Assembly: GCA_002427535.1 (NCBI GenBank)
Contig: DIRK01000022.1
Location: 37,154-59,966 of the forward strand
DNA from: Mageeibacillus sp. UBA5438
GTDB lineage: Bacteria; Bacillota; Clostridia; Saccharofermentanales; DTU023
Reading direction: 5' to 3'
Length of the DNA: 22,813 bases
Shown here: piece by piece, positions 16,115 through 22,813 of the stretch
How positions within the stretch are numbered: the stretch's first letter is position 1
How the letters are laid out: each line of letters begins with the position of its first letter
Made by a program: the position numbers and the translations under genes
Notes under the pieces: model-generated
Databases searched by the model: none
What the model saw: only the letters and a program-made list of their open reading frames with translations
What the model was told of the DNA's origin: nothing

Positions 16115-16775
16115 AAATATGCTGACCGTGCGCGGCTTGTCGAAGCGATGGGCCGCGCACCATGTGTTATCGAATGTGTCGTTTCTGCAACCCGCGGGTT
16201 CCATTTTGGGAATCTCGGGCGACAACGGCGCCGGAAAGAGTACCCTGTTAAAGATTTTGGCGACTGTCCTGCCGCGCGATGAGGGAGAGGTATTCTTTTC
16301 AGGGATATCCCTTGATGATCGCTCTAAATGGCGGTCTTTAACGGGCTATGTGCCGCAGGAATTGGCGCTCGATGAACGCCTTCGCGTGCGGGAGACATTG
16401 TCTTTTTGGTCCGCGGCGCGCGGTTTTTCAAAAGAAGAACGAAAACAGTTTCTCGAAGTTGCAAGTCAGGATCCTTTAATTTCAGACTTTTTGGATAAGC
16501 CCATCCGCGAGTGCTCCGGGGGTATGGCGCGGCGTGTCAGCCTCATCGTGGGCCTCTTAGGGGATCCCATGCTCATATTGCTTGACGAACCTTTTGCGGG
16601 GGCGGACCGCCACAGCCGAACGCTCATGATGGAGCGATTGGACTTGCTTCGCGCCCGAGGTCGCACCATCCTGGTGTCGAGCCACGAGGACGGTGTGTTG
16701 GAGTCTTTGTGTGATTCCATTCTTCGTATCGAGCTTCACGAAAGCCAGTCGGAGGCACTGAAGGTTTTGCCATGA
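16107..16775 (+). CDS. ABC transporter ATP-binding protein (ABC-2 exporter, second cassette)
   Basis: 222-residue nucleotide-binding domain: Walker A GDNGAGKS (38-45), Q-loop in YVPQELAL, signature CSGGM (136-140), Walker B LILLDEPF with Asp160/Glu161, and switch His in SSHED. It lacks the C-terminal extension found in the ATPase at 249, so it is closer to compact CcmA-like ATPases. ATG 16107 is chosen because it overlaps the upstream stop (ATGACTAA) and gives a normal N-terminus; an ATG at 16119 is also possible, and earlier in-frame starts would add unlike sequence. The permease start overlaps its stop by four bases (ATGA). Confidence 0.92.
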   Translation: MTKNMLTVRGLSKRWAAHHVLSNVSFLQPAGSILGISGDNGAGKSTLLKILATVLPRDEGEVFFSGISLDDRSKWRSLTGYVPQELALDERLRVRETLSFWSAARGFSKEERKQFLEVASQDPLISDFLDKPIRECSGGMARRVSLIVGLLGDPMLILLDEPFAGADRHSRTLMMERLDLLRARGRTILVSSHEDGVLESLCDSILRIELHESQSEALKVLP

Positions 16776-17998
16776 ATGCGTCTTCCGCGGGCAAAGCATC
16801 TTCTTTTCGCAAGAAGCTCACAGGTTTTTTTGCGCATTTCGCCCATGAGTTGCGAGTCTCAAGAGTGGCTTTGCTCCTCGCGCTTGGCGCAATCATCTTG
16901 TTATCTTTAGTGGTCCGATTCATCAGCCTAAACGAGAAAAGTGCTGATCCCGGGACCCCCGTGGATTTCTCCGTGTCGGCTTCGATTGTGGATGAAGACC
17001 GATCCTTGTTGGGGAAGCTCCTTATAAGTTATTTGGAAGATGTCCGATACGTCTCCGCGATTCACGATGATTCCTTTGACACAGCCATGCGGCGCATTGA
17101 GGACAATGAAATCGTGGTGGCTTTAAGGCTTCCGCCGCAGTTATTTGAATTGGCAAGAACAGGATCCGAGGTCGAACCCGTTGAGCTTTGGCTGAACCCC
17201 CGTATGCCGGCGGAGTCGGGGCAGATTGCCGTCCTTGTCCGTCAATATGCGACCGCTTTTAACTACCTGTACGGCAATATTTTCGGCTACCAAAAACTCT
17301 ATGTGGAATTGGGCGGCGATTACAACGACTCGTGGAGAAAAGCGACGAATCACTCGATGAATGTACTCATCATGTACCTGGATCGCGACCGTTATGTGAG
17401 CGAGGGCGATCTTTTGTCCTTCAATATCCTCAACCATGTGTTGACGGGTGTTCTTATTATTTTTTCACTTCTTCCTGCCATGGGGGTGCTGGCGGGGACG
17501 ATTCGGATTTCGGGCACCGCTTATGAGGATCGGCTCCTTTTGTCCTTAGGTTCCGGCATACCCGGCTTGACGAGGTTGCTCATCGGGGCTGTGTGGTGGG
17601 CGATCCTGATCGTACCGCCCCTAATAGCCTTGAGCGGGTCCGAGGTTATCCGATCGATTCTCCCCATTGGCTTTGTTTTATTGGCAAGCTACTTTTCGAC
17701 CGCCCTTCTCATGTTGGCGCTCGGCCGGGTGAAGGCGCCCGGCATGACGGTGCTGCAGGCGGGATGGCTGGTCTTGTTTTTATTGATTGTCATGGGCGGC
17801 ATCTTGTACCCGACGTCGCTGTTTCCCGATTGGCTAAATAAAATAGCCCACTATACTCCTGTCTATCCCGCGATGCGCAGTATTTACCGTTCGCTTTACC
17901 AACAGGGCCTGATGCCTTTTAAAACGGTCCTTATGACGGCTTGGCCGATCATTCCCGCGTCTGTTCTGGCGTTTGTTTTCGGCAGGAGGCGCGTATGA
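16772..17998 (+). CDS. ABC-2 type permease, first of second pair
   Basis: 408 residues with one N-terminal membrane helix (about 30-53), a soluble loop of about 160 residues, then six hydrophobic segments from about residue 210 to the end, closing with a basic GRRRV tail. This is the ABC-2 plan. The start overlaps the ATPase stop by four bases and the end overlaps the next gene's start by four bases, so the three subunits are made in a coupled way. No substrate motif is visible. Confidence 0.87.
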   Translation: MNASSAGKASSFRKKLTGFFAHFAHELRVSRVALLLALGAIILLSLVVRFISLNEKSADPGTPVDFSVSASIVDEDRSLLGKLLISYLEDVRYVSAIHDDSFDTAMRRIEDNEIVVALRLPPQLFELARTGSEVEPVELWLNPRMPAESGQIAVLVRQYATAFNYLYGNIFGYQKLYVELGGDYNDSWRKATNHSMNVLIMYLDRDRYVSEGDLLSFNILNHVLTGVLIIFSLLPAMGVLAGTIRISGTAYEDRLLLSLGSGIPGLTRLLIGAVWWAILIVPPLIALSGSEVIRSILPIGFVLLASYFSTALLMLALGRVKAPGMTVLQAGWLVLFLLIVMGGILYPTSLFPDWLNKIAHYTPVYPAMRSIYRSLYQQGLMPFKTVLMTAWPIIPASVLAFVFGRRRV

Positions 17999-19140
17999 GC
18001 AATATTCTTCTGCTTACGGGATTGAAGCTGAAGCTTATCGCACGCCGTCCGACCGTGCTGGCGTTCTGTGTGATCCTTCCCCTATTGCTGTCGCTCTTAG
18101 CCGGTGCGACGGTCGTAAGGAATGACCTGTCAAACCTGCAGCCGGGTTATGTGGATCTTGCGGATAACGATGAAAGTCACCGCCTGATCTCAATGTTTGA
18201 GTCGAGCGAACTGGGTTGGAGGGTCGTTCGGGAGGATGAGATTGCCCGCGCGTTGGAGCTTGGGACGCTTGATGGGGTTCTGGTCATCCCGGAGCATTTT
18301 GGGATGCCGGAATCAACTTCGACGATCGATGAGCGCTATGCGGCTGAGTTCATCCACGGGAAGAATGAACTGGCAGGGGACCTGATCCGTGAGAATTATT
18401 CAATTGCGGTCCTAGCGCTTGCCATGAACGCCAAGTTGTTAAAAGATCTTTCAGGCTTGGAGGGTGCTAAAACCTTAAGTACGCAGGAGATCGAGCGGCG
18501 CTTAACGGCTAAGGCGCAAGAAGCGCGAGCGGAGGGCGCGGACCTTCGCCTTGAAATTCGAGATGACAAGATGGGGGATAGTCTGCCGCTCATCCAGGTA
18601 CCGGATGTGGCAGTGGAGGTGTTGTTCTTATCGATCTTTTCGCTCTTGACCAGCCTGATGCTGGCGGATGCCTCGACAGAGCGCCGCATGCGTTCTTTGC
18701 CGGGTGGTTTTGGACGTGACTATCTGTCGACATTGCTGGCATTGGCATTGACGGGTATCTTACAGTTGGCGCTCATGGTGGGTGGGACCCGGCTTTTCAT
18801 GCCCGAGACGACGCGCCCCGAAAACTATGTCCCCGTGATGGCGGTGCTCTTACTACTCATGCTTGCTTTTGGCCAGCTCGTGGCGCTTATTCCGGGGGAT
18901 CGGCGTTTTGTTCCGGCTTCGCTTTTGTTGTTTATTTCGATTTTAACGGGGGGCAGCTTTATTCAGCTGCCCGCGTTCTGGATGCACAAGGTCGGGCAGT
19001 TTACGCCCCATGGATGGGCGCTGGCGCATCTTCAGGGGATGGAGGTGCGGTGGTCGGTGCCGCTTGTGGGACTTTTGGCGCTCATGCTTTTAGGGGTGGC
19101 GTTTGTCTTGCATAGGCGAAGTGATACGCTTTCGGGGTAG
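17995..19140 (+). CDS. ABC-2 type permease, second of second pair
   Basis: 381 residues in the same plan: an N-terminal helix (about 18-40), a soluble loop of some 170 residues, then hydrophobic segments from about residue 200. The last helix follows the motif FTPHGWALAHLQG and ends in a basic tail, giving a model for what the frameshifted permease at 2298 should look like. Start ATG 17995 has AGGAGG five bases upstream and shares ATGA with the preceding stop; an upstream TTG in frame at 17941 lies inside the previous gene without a ribosome site. Confidence 0.87.
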   Translation: MSNILLLTGLKLKLIARRPTVLAFCVILPLLLSLLAGATVVRNDLSNLQPGYVDLADNDESHRLISMFESSELGWRVVREDEIARALELGTLDGVLVIPEHFGMPESTSTIDERYAAEFIHGKNELAGDLIRENYSIAVLALAMNAKLLKDLSGLEGAKTLSTQEIERRLTAKAQEARAEGADLRLEIRDDKMGDSLPLIQVPDVAVEVLFLSIFSLLTSLMLADASTERRMRSLPGGFGRDYLSTLLALALTGILQLALMVGGTRLFMPETTRPENYVPVMAVLLLLMLAFGQLVALIPGDRRFVPASLLLFISILTGGSFIQLPAFWMHKVGQFTPHGWALAHLQGMEVRWSVPLVGLLALMLLGVAFVLHRRSDTLSG

Positions 19141-19163
19141 AATAGAGGGACGGGGGTGCTCCT

Positions 19164-19721
19164 ATGGCCGATGACGCAAATTCTAATCTTATTCGCAAAA
19201 ACTTAGGGCTCATCCACCTTTACACAGGCGATGGTAAGGGGAAGACGACGGCGGCCGTGGGGTTATCGGTCCGGGCGAAGGCTGCGGGGCTTCGTGTTTT
19301 GTTTGTCCAGTTTTTGAAAAGCGGGAATTCAGCGGAATTAAAAGCGCTTGAAACACAGGGGGTGGAGGTGATCTCCGGACAGCCTTCATCGAAGTTTGTG
19401 TTTCAAATGGATCCCGATGAAAAGGAAATAACGCGGGTGTTTCACGAAAAACGTCTAATCGATGCTTTTAAAGCAACTGAAGCCGGGGTCGATCTTTTGG
19501 TTCTGGATGAAATACTAGGGGCAATCGCGACGGGCATGGTGACGGAGGTTATGCTGCTCGATTTTTTGAACAATAAGCCGAAGCATTTAGAGGTTGTGTT
19601 AACGGGCCGCGATCCGTCGGAAAATATATTGGAAGTCTCTGATTATGTGTCGGAGGTTGTCATGCGAAAGCATCCCTTTGAGTCATCGGGGCTTTCTGCG
19701 AGGAAGGGAATTGAATTTTAA
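19164..19721 (+). CDS. cobO: Cob(I)yrinic acid a,c-diamide / cobalamin adenosyltransferase (CobA/CobO/BtuR type)
   Basis: Transfers the adenosyl group of ATP to reduced corrinoid, making adenosylcobalamin. The 185-residue protein begins with the family P-loop TGDGKGKTTAAVGL (residues 21-34), has the VQFLKSG strand, the Walker B-like LLVLDEI with GMV following, and the closing TGRDP motif, all typical. ATG 19164 has a GGGGG stretch about eight bases upstream. guaA follows after 12 bases, so they are probably co-transcribed. It provides the cofactor for NrdJ encoded in the same window; no cobalamin riboswitch was seen before it. Confidence 0.93.
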   Translation: MADDANSNLIRKNLGLIHLYTGDGKGKTTAAVGLSVRAKAAGLRVLFVQFLKSGNSAELKALETQGVEVISGQPSSKFVFQMDPDEKEITRVFHEKRLIDAFKATEAGVDLLVLDEILGAIATGMVTEVMLLDFLNNKPKHLEVVLTGRDPSENILEVSDYVSEVVMRKHPFESSGLSARKGIEF

Positions 19722-19733
19722 AGGGGATTTTTT

Positions 19734-20972
19734 ATGCCGGAACATCATGAAACCATCTTGATTGTCGATTTCGGAGGAGGGCTTGCGCGTTCTGTGGTGC
19801 ACGCCATCCGGGATAGGCAGGTGTACAGCGAGGTCATCTCTCGCGCTCGTTTTGAGAGGGAAAAAGCGTCTTTGGGCGATGCGGTCCGTGGCCTGGTGCT
19901 GGTAGGTGATGGAAAACTTGAAGCGGCAGGAGGGCTAGTCGAACTTCCGGTTTTAAAGATAACTAATCCGGAATTTGAGGCATCTTTGGATCATTTTCTT
20001 TTTGAAGTATGTCACTGCCGCCGCGATTGGACGGTGGACGCGTATATTGAGGAGTCGGTCGAGCAGATCCGGCAGACCGTTGGAGATAAAAAGGTGCTCT
20101 GCGGTCTTTCGGGCGGTGTTGACTCGTCTGTATCCGCCATGCTTGTTTTCCGGGCGGTGGGAGAGCAGCTGACCTGTGTGTTTGTGGACCATGGCTTTAT
20201 GCGTAAAAATGAGCCCGAGAGGGTAAAGCGGATGTTCTCGGGTGAATATAATATTCCGTTGGTGTTTGTGGATGCCGCGGATCGCTTTATCGCAAGGATT
20301 GAGGGTGAGTTGGATCCTGAATTGAAGCGCAAGGCGATCGGTGAGGAGTTTATCCGTATCTTTGAGGATGAGGCGAATAAGGTCCGGGCGGATTTTCTGG
20401 TGCAGGGCACGATCTACACGGATGTCATTGAGAGTGGTGAGGATGGCAAGGTCGTGAAGAGTCACCATAATGTGGGGGGCTTGCCCGATCGCATTCAGTT
20501 TGAGGGGATTATTGAGCCCTTGCGCGTCTTGTTTAAGGAGGAGGTGCGTGAGGTGGGCCGTAAATTGGGTTTACCGTCTGAGATGGTGGACCGCCAGCCT
20601 TTCCCGGGCCCGGGTCTTGCGATTCGCTGTTTGGGCGGTGTGACGCGCGAAAAGCTTGAAATTCTCCGTGAAGCGGACGCGATTTTTCGTGAGGAGATTG
20701 AAAAACAAGGTTACCGTGAAGCGGTATCGCAGTATTTTGCCGTGATGACGGGCTTGCAGTCGGTGGGTGTCACCGACGGTGCGCGTACTTATGACTATAC
20801 GATTGCGCTAAGAGCGGTGAAAACAGATGATTTCATGGCCGCGAATCCTGTTGAGTTTCCCTGGTCTTTTTTGCGTCATGTGACCGAGCGCATTACGACG
20901 GAAGTCCCCCATGTCAGCCGTGTGGTGTATGAATTGACGGGGAAGCCGCCGGCAACGATTGAGTGGGAATAG
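19734..20972 (+). CDS. guaA: GMP synthase with degenerate, shortened glutaminase domain
   Basis: Amidates XMP to GMP with ATP. From about residue 98 on, all synthetase features are present: DWT-x-IEE, the PP-loop SGGVDSS (126-132), GTIYTDVIES, KSHHNVGGLP, RQPFPGPGLAIRCLG, and the C-terminal end KPPATIEWE. The N-terminal glutaminase domain is reduced to about 97 residues instead of about 200: it starts like the family (ILIVDFGGG for ILDFGSQ, VYSEV) and then jumps to FLFEVCHC before the synthetase domain. The nucleophile motif GVCYGMQ is absent and the catalytic HPE reads NPE (78-80). The total is 412 residues against about 510-525. It should need free ammonia or a separate glutaminase. AAGGGGA lies six bases before the ATG. 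Confidence 0.9.
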   Translation: MPEHHETILIVDFGGGLARSVVHAIRDRQVYSEVISRARFEREKASLGDAVRGLVLVGDGKLEAAGGLVELPVLKITNPEFEASLDHFLFEVCHCRRDWTVDAYIEESVEQIRQTVGDKKVLCGLSGGVDSSVSAMLVFRAVGEQLTCVFVDHGFMRKNEPERVKRMFSGEYNIPLVFVDAADRFIARIEGELDPELKRKAIGEEFIRIFEDEANKVRADFLVQGTIYTDVIESGEDGKVVKSHHNVGGLPDRIQFEGIIEPLRVLFKEEVREVGRKLGLPSEMVDRQPFPGPGLAIRCLGGVTREKLEILREADAIFREEIEKQGYREAVSQYFAVMTGLQSVGVTDGARTYDYTIALRAVKTDDFMAANPVEFPWSFLRHVTERITTEVPHVSRVVYELTGKPPATIEWE

Positions 20973-20984
20973 CGTCTACTGTTT

Positions 20985-22283
20985 TTAAGGCTTCATGCAG
21001 AAGACCGCATACAAGGGGATGCTCTTGATGTTGTTTTCAAACCCGAAATTCTTGGCCGATATCCGTACCGAATAGGGTGGATGGAAACGATTCACAAATA
21101 CGCCCAAACTTTTTGACCGAACATTTTCGGCCGATTTCACCTCTACCGGAATGATTTGACCCTGCCGATCTTGAATGATGAAATCAACTTCAGCTTTTCC
21201 GGAAGATTCCCAATACCAAGGTTTATAGCCGGAGGTCACAAGCGATTGCATCACGTAGTTTTCAGCCAATGCACCCTTGAAGCCATCGAAGCTGGGCGGA
21301 GCTGTGAGGATTACATTCGCCGCAATCCCAAACTTGGAACACAAGAGGCCTGTGTCGACCATGTACAGCTTGAAAAAATCGTTTTGAGCATAGGCCGATA
21401 GCGGCATTTTCCCCTCTGTTATACGAATACAACGGTTAATGAGGCCGGCCAATTCCAACCATTGTATTGAAAGGTCGTATTCTTTGGCGCGTGCCCCCTT
21501 TCTTATCGTGCTGTATTGAAATTTCCGATTTTCTTTAGCAAGCTGAGCGGGTATACTTTGCCAAGTCAGCATAATACGGTTTGTTTCTTGGGGAGAAGCG
21601 TATTTCGCCATGTCCGCGATGTAGGCATTATTGAGGTTTTTTTGTTGGGCTAGCACAAAATCGAAATCTTTTTTTTCAACATGTTCTAAAACAGATCTTG
21701 GCATGCCGCCTACAACGAGGTATTCCCGGTATAGATCCAGTGCTTTATGGTGCAGTGAAAAAGGTGAAAACTGATCATAACTTTCTCGGATGAGATCCGC
21801 CATATCCCGATTTCCAGTAGCCCATAAGAATTCCTCAAAATCCATCGGGTGAAGCGTTTCCATATCGACTTTGCCTACGGGAAAGGAATATTTTTCACGG
21901 TTAAGAGCGATCCCCAATAGACTGCCCGCCGCCATCACATGATACGCAGGGGCTTTTTCTGCAAAATATTTCAAGCTTGTTAATGCGCGCTCGGAGGCCT
22001 GGATTTCATCAAAAATGATCAGGGTATCTTCTTCGAAAATGCTTTGTCCTGATTGGGTCGAAAGTTCACGAATAATGCGCCGCGGATCCAGATCGCGCTC
22101 GAAGATGGCAGCCAGATCGCTTGTGTCTTCAAAGTTGAAATAAGCTGTGTTGCGATAATTATTTTTGCCGTACCAAAGTGCCGTATATGTTTTACCTACT
22201 TGACGTGCACCGTAAATAATAAGAGGTTGCCGTGTAGGCGAATTCTTCCAAAAATTCAATCGCTCAACAATTTTACGTTCCAT
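20985..22283 (-). CDS. AAA family ATPase with DUF4143 domain
   Basis: 432 residues. Walker A is GARQVGKT (25-32) right after a strand LIIY, Walker B is LIIFDEIQ, and sensor-like GSLLG follows, as in AAA_14 ATPases. The C-terminal DUF4143 region contains AEVDFII and IPVEVK, which resembles the Asp and Glu-x-Lys of a PD-(D/E)xK nuclease fold. The cellular role of the family is unknown. The start is ATG 22283 because a promoter lies just upstream at 22306-22335; the open frame continues to 22382 but that part would precede the transcript. The gene is convergent with guaA (12-base gap) and looks richer in A/T than its neighbours, which may mean transfer. Confidence 0.85.
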   Translation of the reverse strand: MERKIVERLNFWKNSPTRQPLIIYGARQVGKTYTALWYGKNNYRNTAYFNFEDTSDLAAIFERDLDPRRIIRELSTQSGQSIFEEDTLIIFDEIQASERALTSLKYFAEKAPAYHVMAAGSLLGIALNREKYSFPVGKVDMETLHPMDFEEFLWATGNRDMADLIRESYDQFSPFSLHHKALDLYREYLVVGGMPRSVLEHVEKKDFDFVLAQQKNLNNAYIADMAKYASPQETNRIMLTWQSIPAQLAKENRKFQYSTIRKGARAKEYDLSIQWLELAGLINRCIRITEGKMPLSAYAQNDFFKLYMVDTGLLCSKFGIAANVILTAPPSFDGFKGALAENYVMQSLVTSGYKPWYWESSGKAEVDFIIQDRQGQIIPVEVKSAENVRSKSLGVFVNRFHPPYSVRISAKNFGFENNIKSIPLYAVFCMKP

Positions 22284-22305
22284 ATAGTGTGGTTGCTCCG
22301 CACTT

Positions 22306-22335
22306 ATTGTAACATAGAGTTGAAAAAAACCACAA
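22306..22335 (-). promoter_or_regulatory. Promoter for the DUF4143 ATPase gene
   Basis: On the minus strand TTGTGG and TACAAT are 18 bases apart, with TG one base before the -10 (extended -10). Transcription would begin about 15 bases before the ATG at 22283, giving a short leader with GGAG. Confidence 0.55.
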
Positions 22336-22394
22336 GTTCCCCTTCTCCTCATCAATGGAAGAGGACATAATACTGCCTCCATGCAGCGTAATAC

Positions 22395-22423
22395 TTGAGT
22401 ACGCCCTCTGCAGGCTGTATATT
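22395..22423 (+). promoter_or_regulatory. Promoter for the DUF1648 membrane protein gene
   Basis: TTGAGT at 22395-22400 and TATATT at 22418-22423 with an ideal 17-base spacer, 43 bases before the ATG at 22467. Confidence 0.6.
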
Positions 22424-22466
22424 TTCTTCAAGATGCGGTTCAACAAAAACCGAAGGGTGTTTTCTT

Positions 22467-22813
22467 ATGTCAATAAACAGAAGCAAATACGTTCTTGCAA
22501 TGAATCTTATTTGTCTGTTGTTCTTAATGGGCGGAACGATCTATTTAGTTGCCAACTGGGCCAATATTCCGCTTAAAATTCCAGGGCACTACAATGCCTC
22601 AGGGGAAGTTGACCGCTGGGGAAGTAAATGGGAGCTGCCTGTTACCCTTGGGGTGGGATGGCTAATGTATATCGGTATCACGATTGTGGAACATTTCCCC
22701 CGGATTTGGAATACGGGCGTCACGGTCACGAAAGAAAACAAAGTAAGGGTATATATAATTCTTAAAAACATGATCAGCACAACAAAGCTGATCATGGTGG
22801 TTATCTTTGTTTT
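22467..22813 (+). CDS. DUF1648 domain membrane protein (SdpI-like), partial, runs off window
   Basis: The frame starts at ATG 22467 with AAGGGTG about eight bases upstream and stays open to the window end (115 codons). It has a first membrane helix (about residues 9-27), then IPLKIPGHYNASGEVDRWGS, the hallmark of DUF1648 (the N-terminal domain of SdpI-family immunity and related membrane proteins), a second helix around WLMYIGITIV, and the start of a third at the edge. SdpI protects Bacillus from the SdpC toxin, but most DUF1648 proteins have no known role, so immunity is not claimed. Confidence 0.8.
   Translation, partial: MSINRSKYVLAMNLICLLFLMGGTIYLVANWANIPLKIPGHYNASGEVDRWGSKWELPVTLGVGWLMYIGITIVEHFPRIWNTGVTVTKENKVRVYIILKNMISTTKLIMVVIFV
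22769..22796 (+). repeat. Perfect inverted repeat inside the DUF1648 gene
   Basis: CATGATCAGC (22769-22778) and GCTGATCATG (22787-22796) are exact reverse complements with an eight-base loop. It lies in coding sequence and has no immediate T tract, so termination is unlikely. Confidence 0.4.

Noticed and set aside
19141..19163. Separate promoter or B12 riboswitch before cobO
   Set aside because: Only 23 bases separate it from the permease gene; TAGAAT is there but with no -35 at a usable distance.
22284..22382. Longer N-terminus of the DUF4143 ATPase (33 more residues)
   Set aside because: That stretch contains a good extended -10 promoter on the minus strand, and the family N-terminus normally starts at MERKI-like sequence.
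22769..22796. Inverted repeat as an intrinsic terminator
   Set aside because: It lies inside an open coding frame, is A/T-rich and has no T tract right after the stem.

Overview
The window looks like chromosomal DNA of a member of the Bacillota (Firmicutes), probably an anaerobic Clostridia-type lineage. Supporting signs are strong AGGAGG-type ribosome sites, frequent GTG/TTG starts, a B12-dependent class II ribonucleotide reductase, a Bacillota-style tRNA CCA-adding enzyme, a GltS-type sodium symporter and a DUF4143 ATPase. The taxon is inference; no rRNA or tRNA gene is present to anchor it. Coding density is high and no gene-free stretch exceeds about 210 bases.

Layout. (1) 41-3403, plus strand: a small acidic protein, then an ABC ATPase and two ABC-2 permeases. 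The second permease has lost its last membrane helix to an apparent frameshift. (2) 3389-4911, minus strand: a cupin protein and a secreted D-Ala-D-Ala carboxypeptidase, divergent from a GNAT acetyltransferase (4978-5427). (3) 5536-7795: a GltS-type symporter followed by an amidohydrolase, likely one transcript. (4) 7936-9188: two paralogous small membrane proteins separated by an intrinsic terminator, then the CCA-adding enzyme. That gene carries a near-perfect terminator-like hairpin inside its own first 35 codons. (5) A minus-strand lipoprotein, then the large nrdJ gene behind two sites that look like a canonical NrdR-box pair spaced 32 bp. (6) 14207-19140: a zinc-ribbon membrane protein overlapping a second ABC ATPase plus two ABC-2 permeases, all translationally coupled. 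(7) 19164-20972: a cobalamin adenosyltransferase and a GMP synthase whose glutaminase domain is gutted. (8) A minus-strand AAA/DUF4143 ATPase and the start of a DUF1648 membrane protein cut by the window end.

Functional links. CobO makes adenosylcobalamin, the cofactor NrdJ needs to make deoxynucleotides, and GuaA supplies GMP, so nucleotide supply is a theme of the right half. The rest is mainly envelope and transport: two export cassettes of identical design, membrane proteins with Pro/Tyr/Gln-rich tails, a peptidoglycan carboxypeptidase and a lipoprotein. The most unusual items are the GMP synthase without a glutaminase core, the terminator-like hairpin within cca, and the frameshifted permease. 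I found no CRISPR array, insertion sequence, tRNA, rRNA or recognisable riboswitch.
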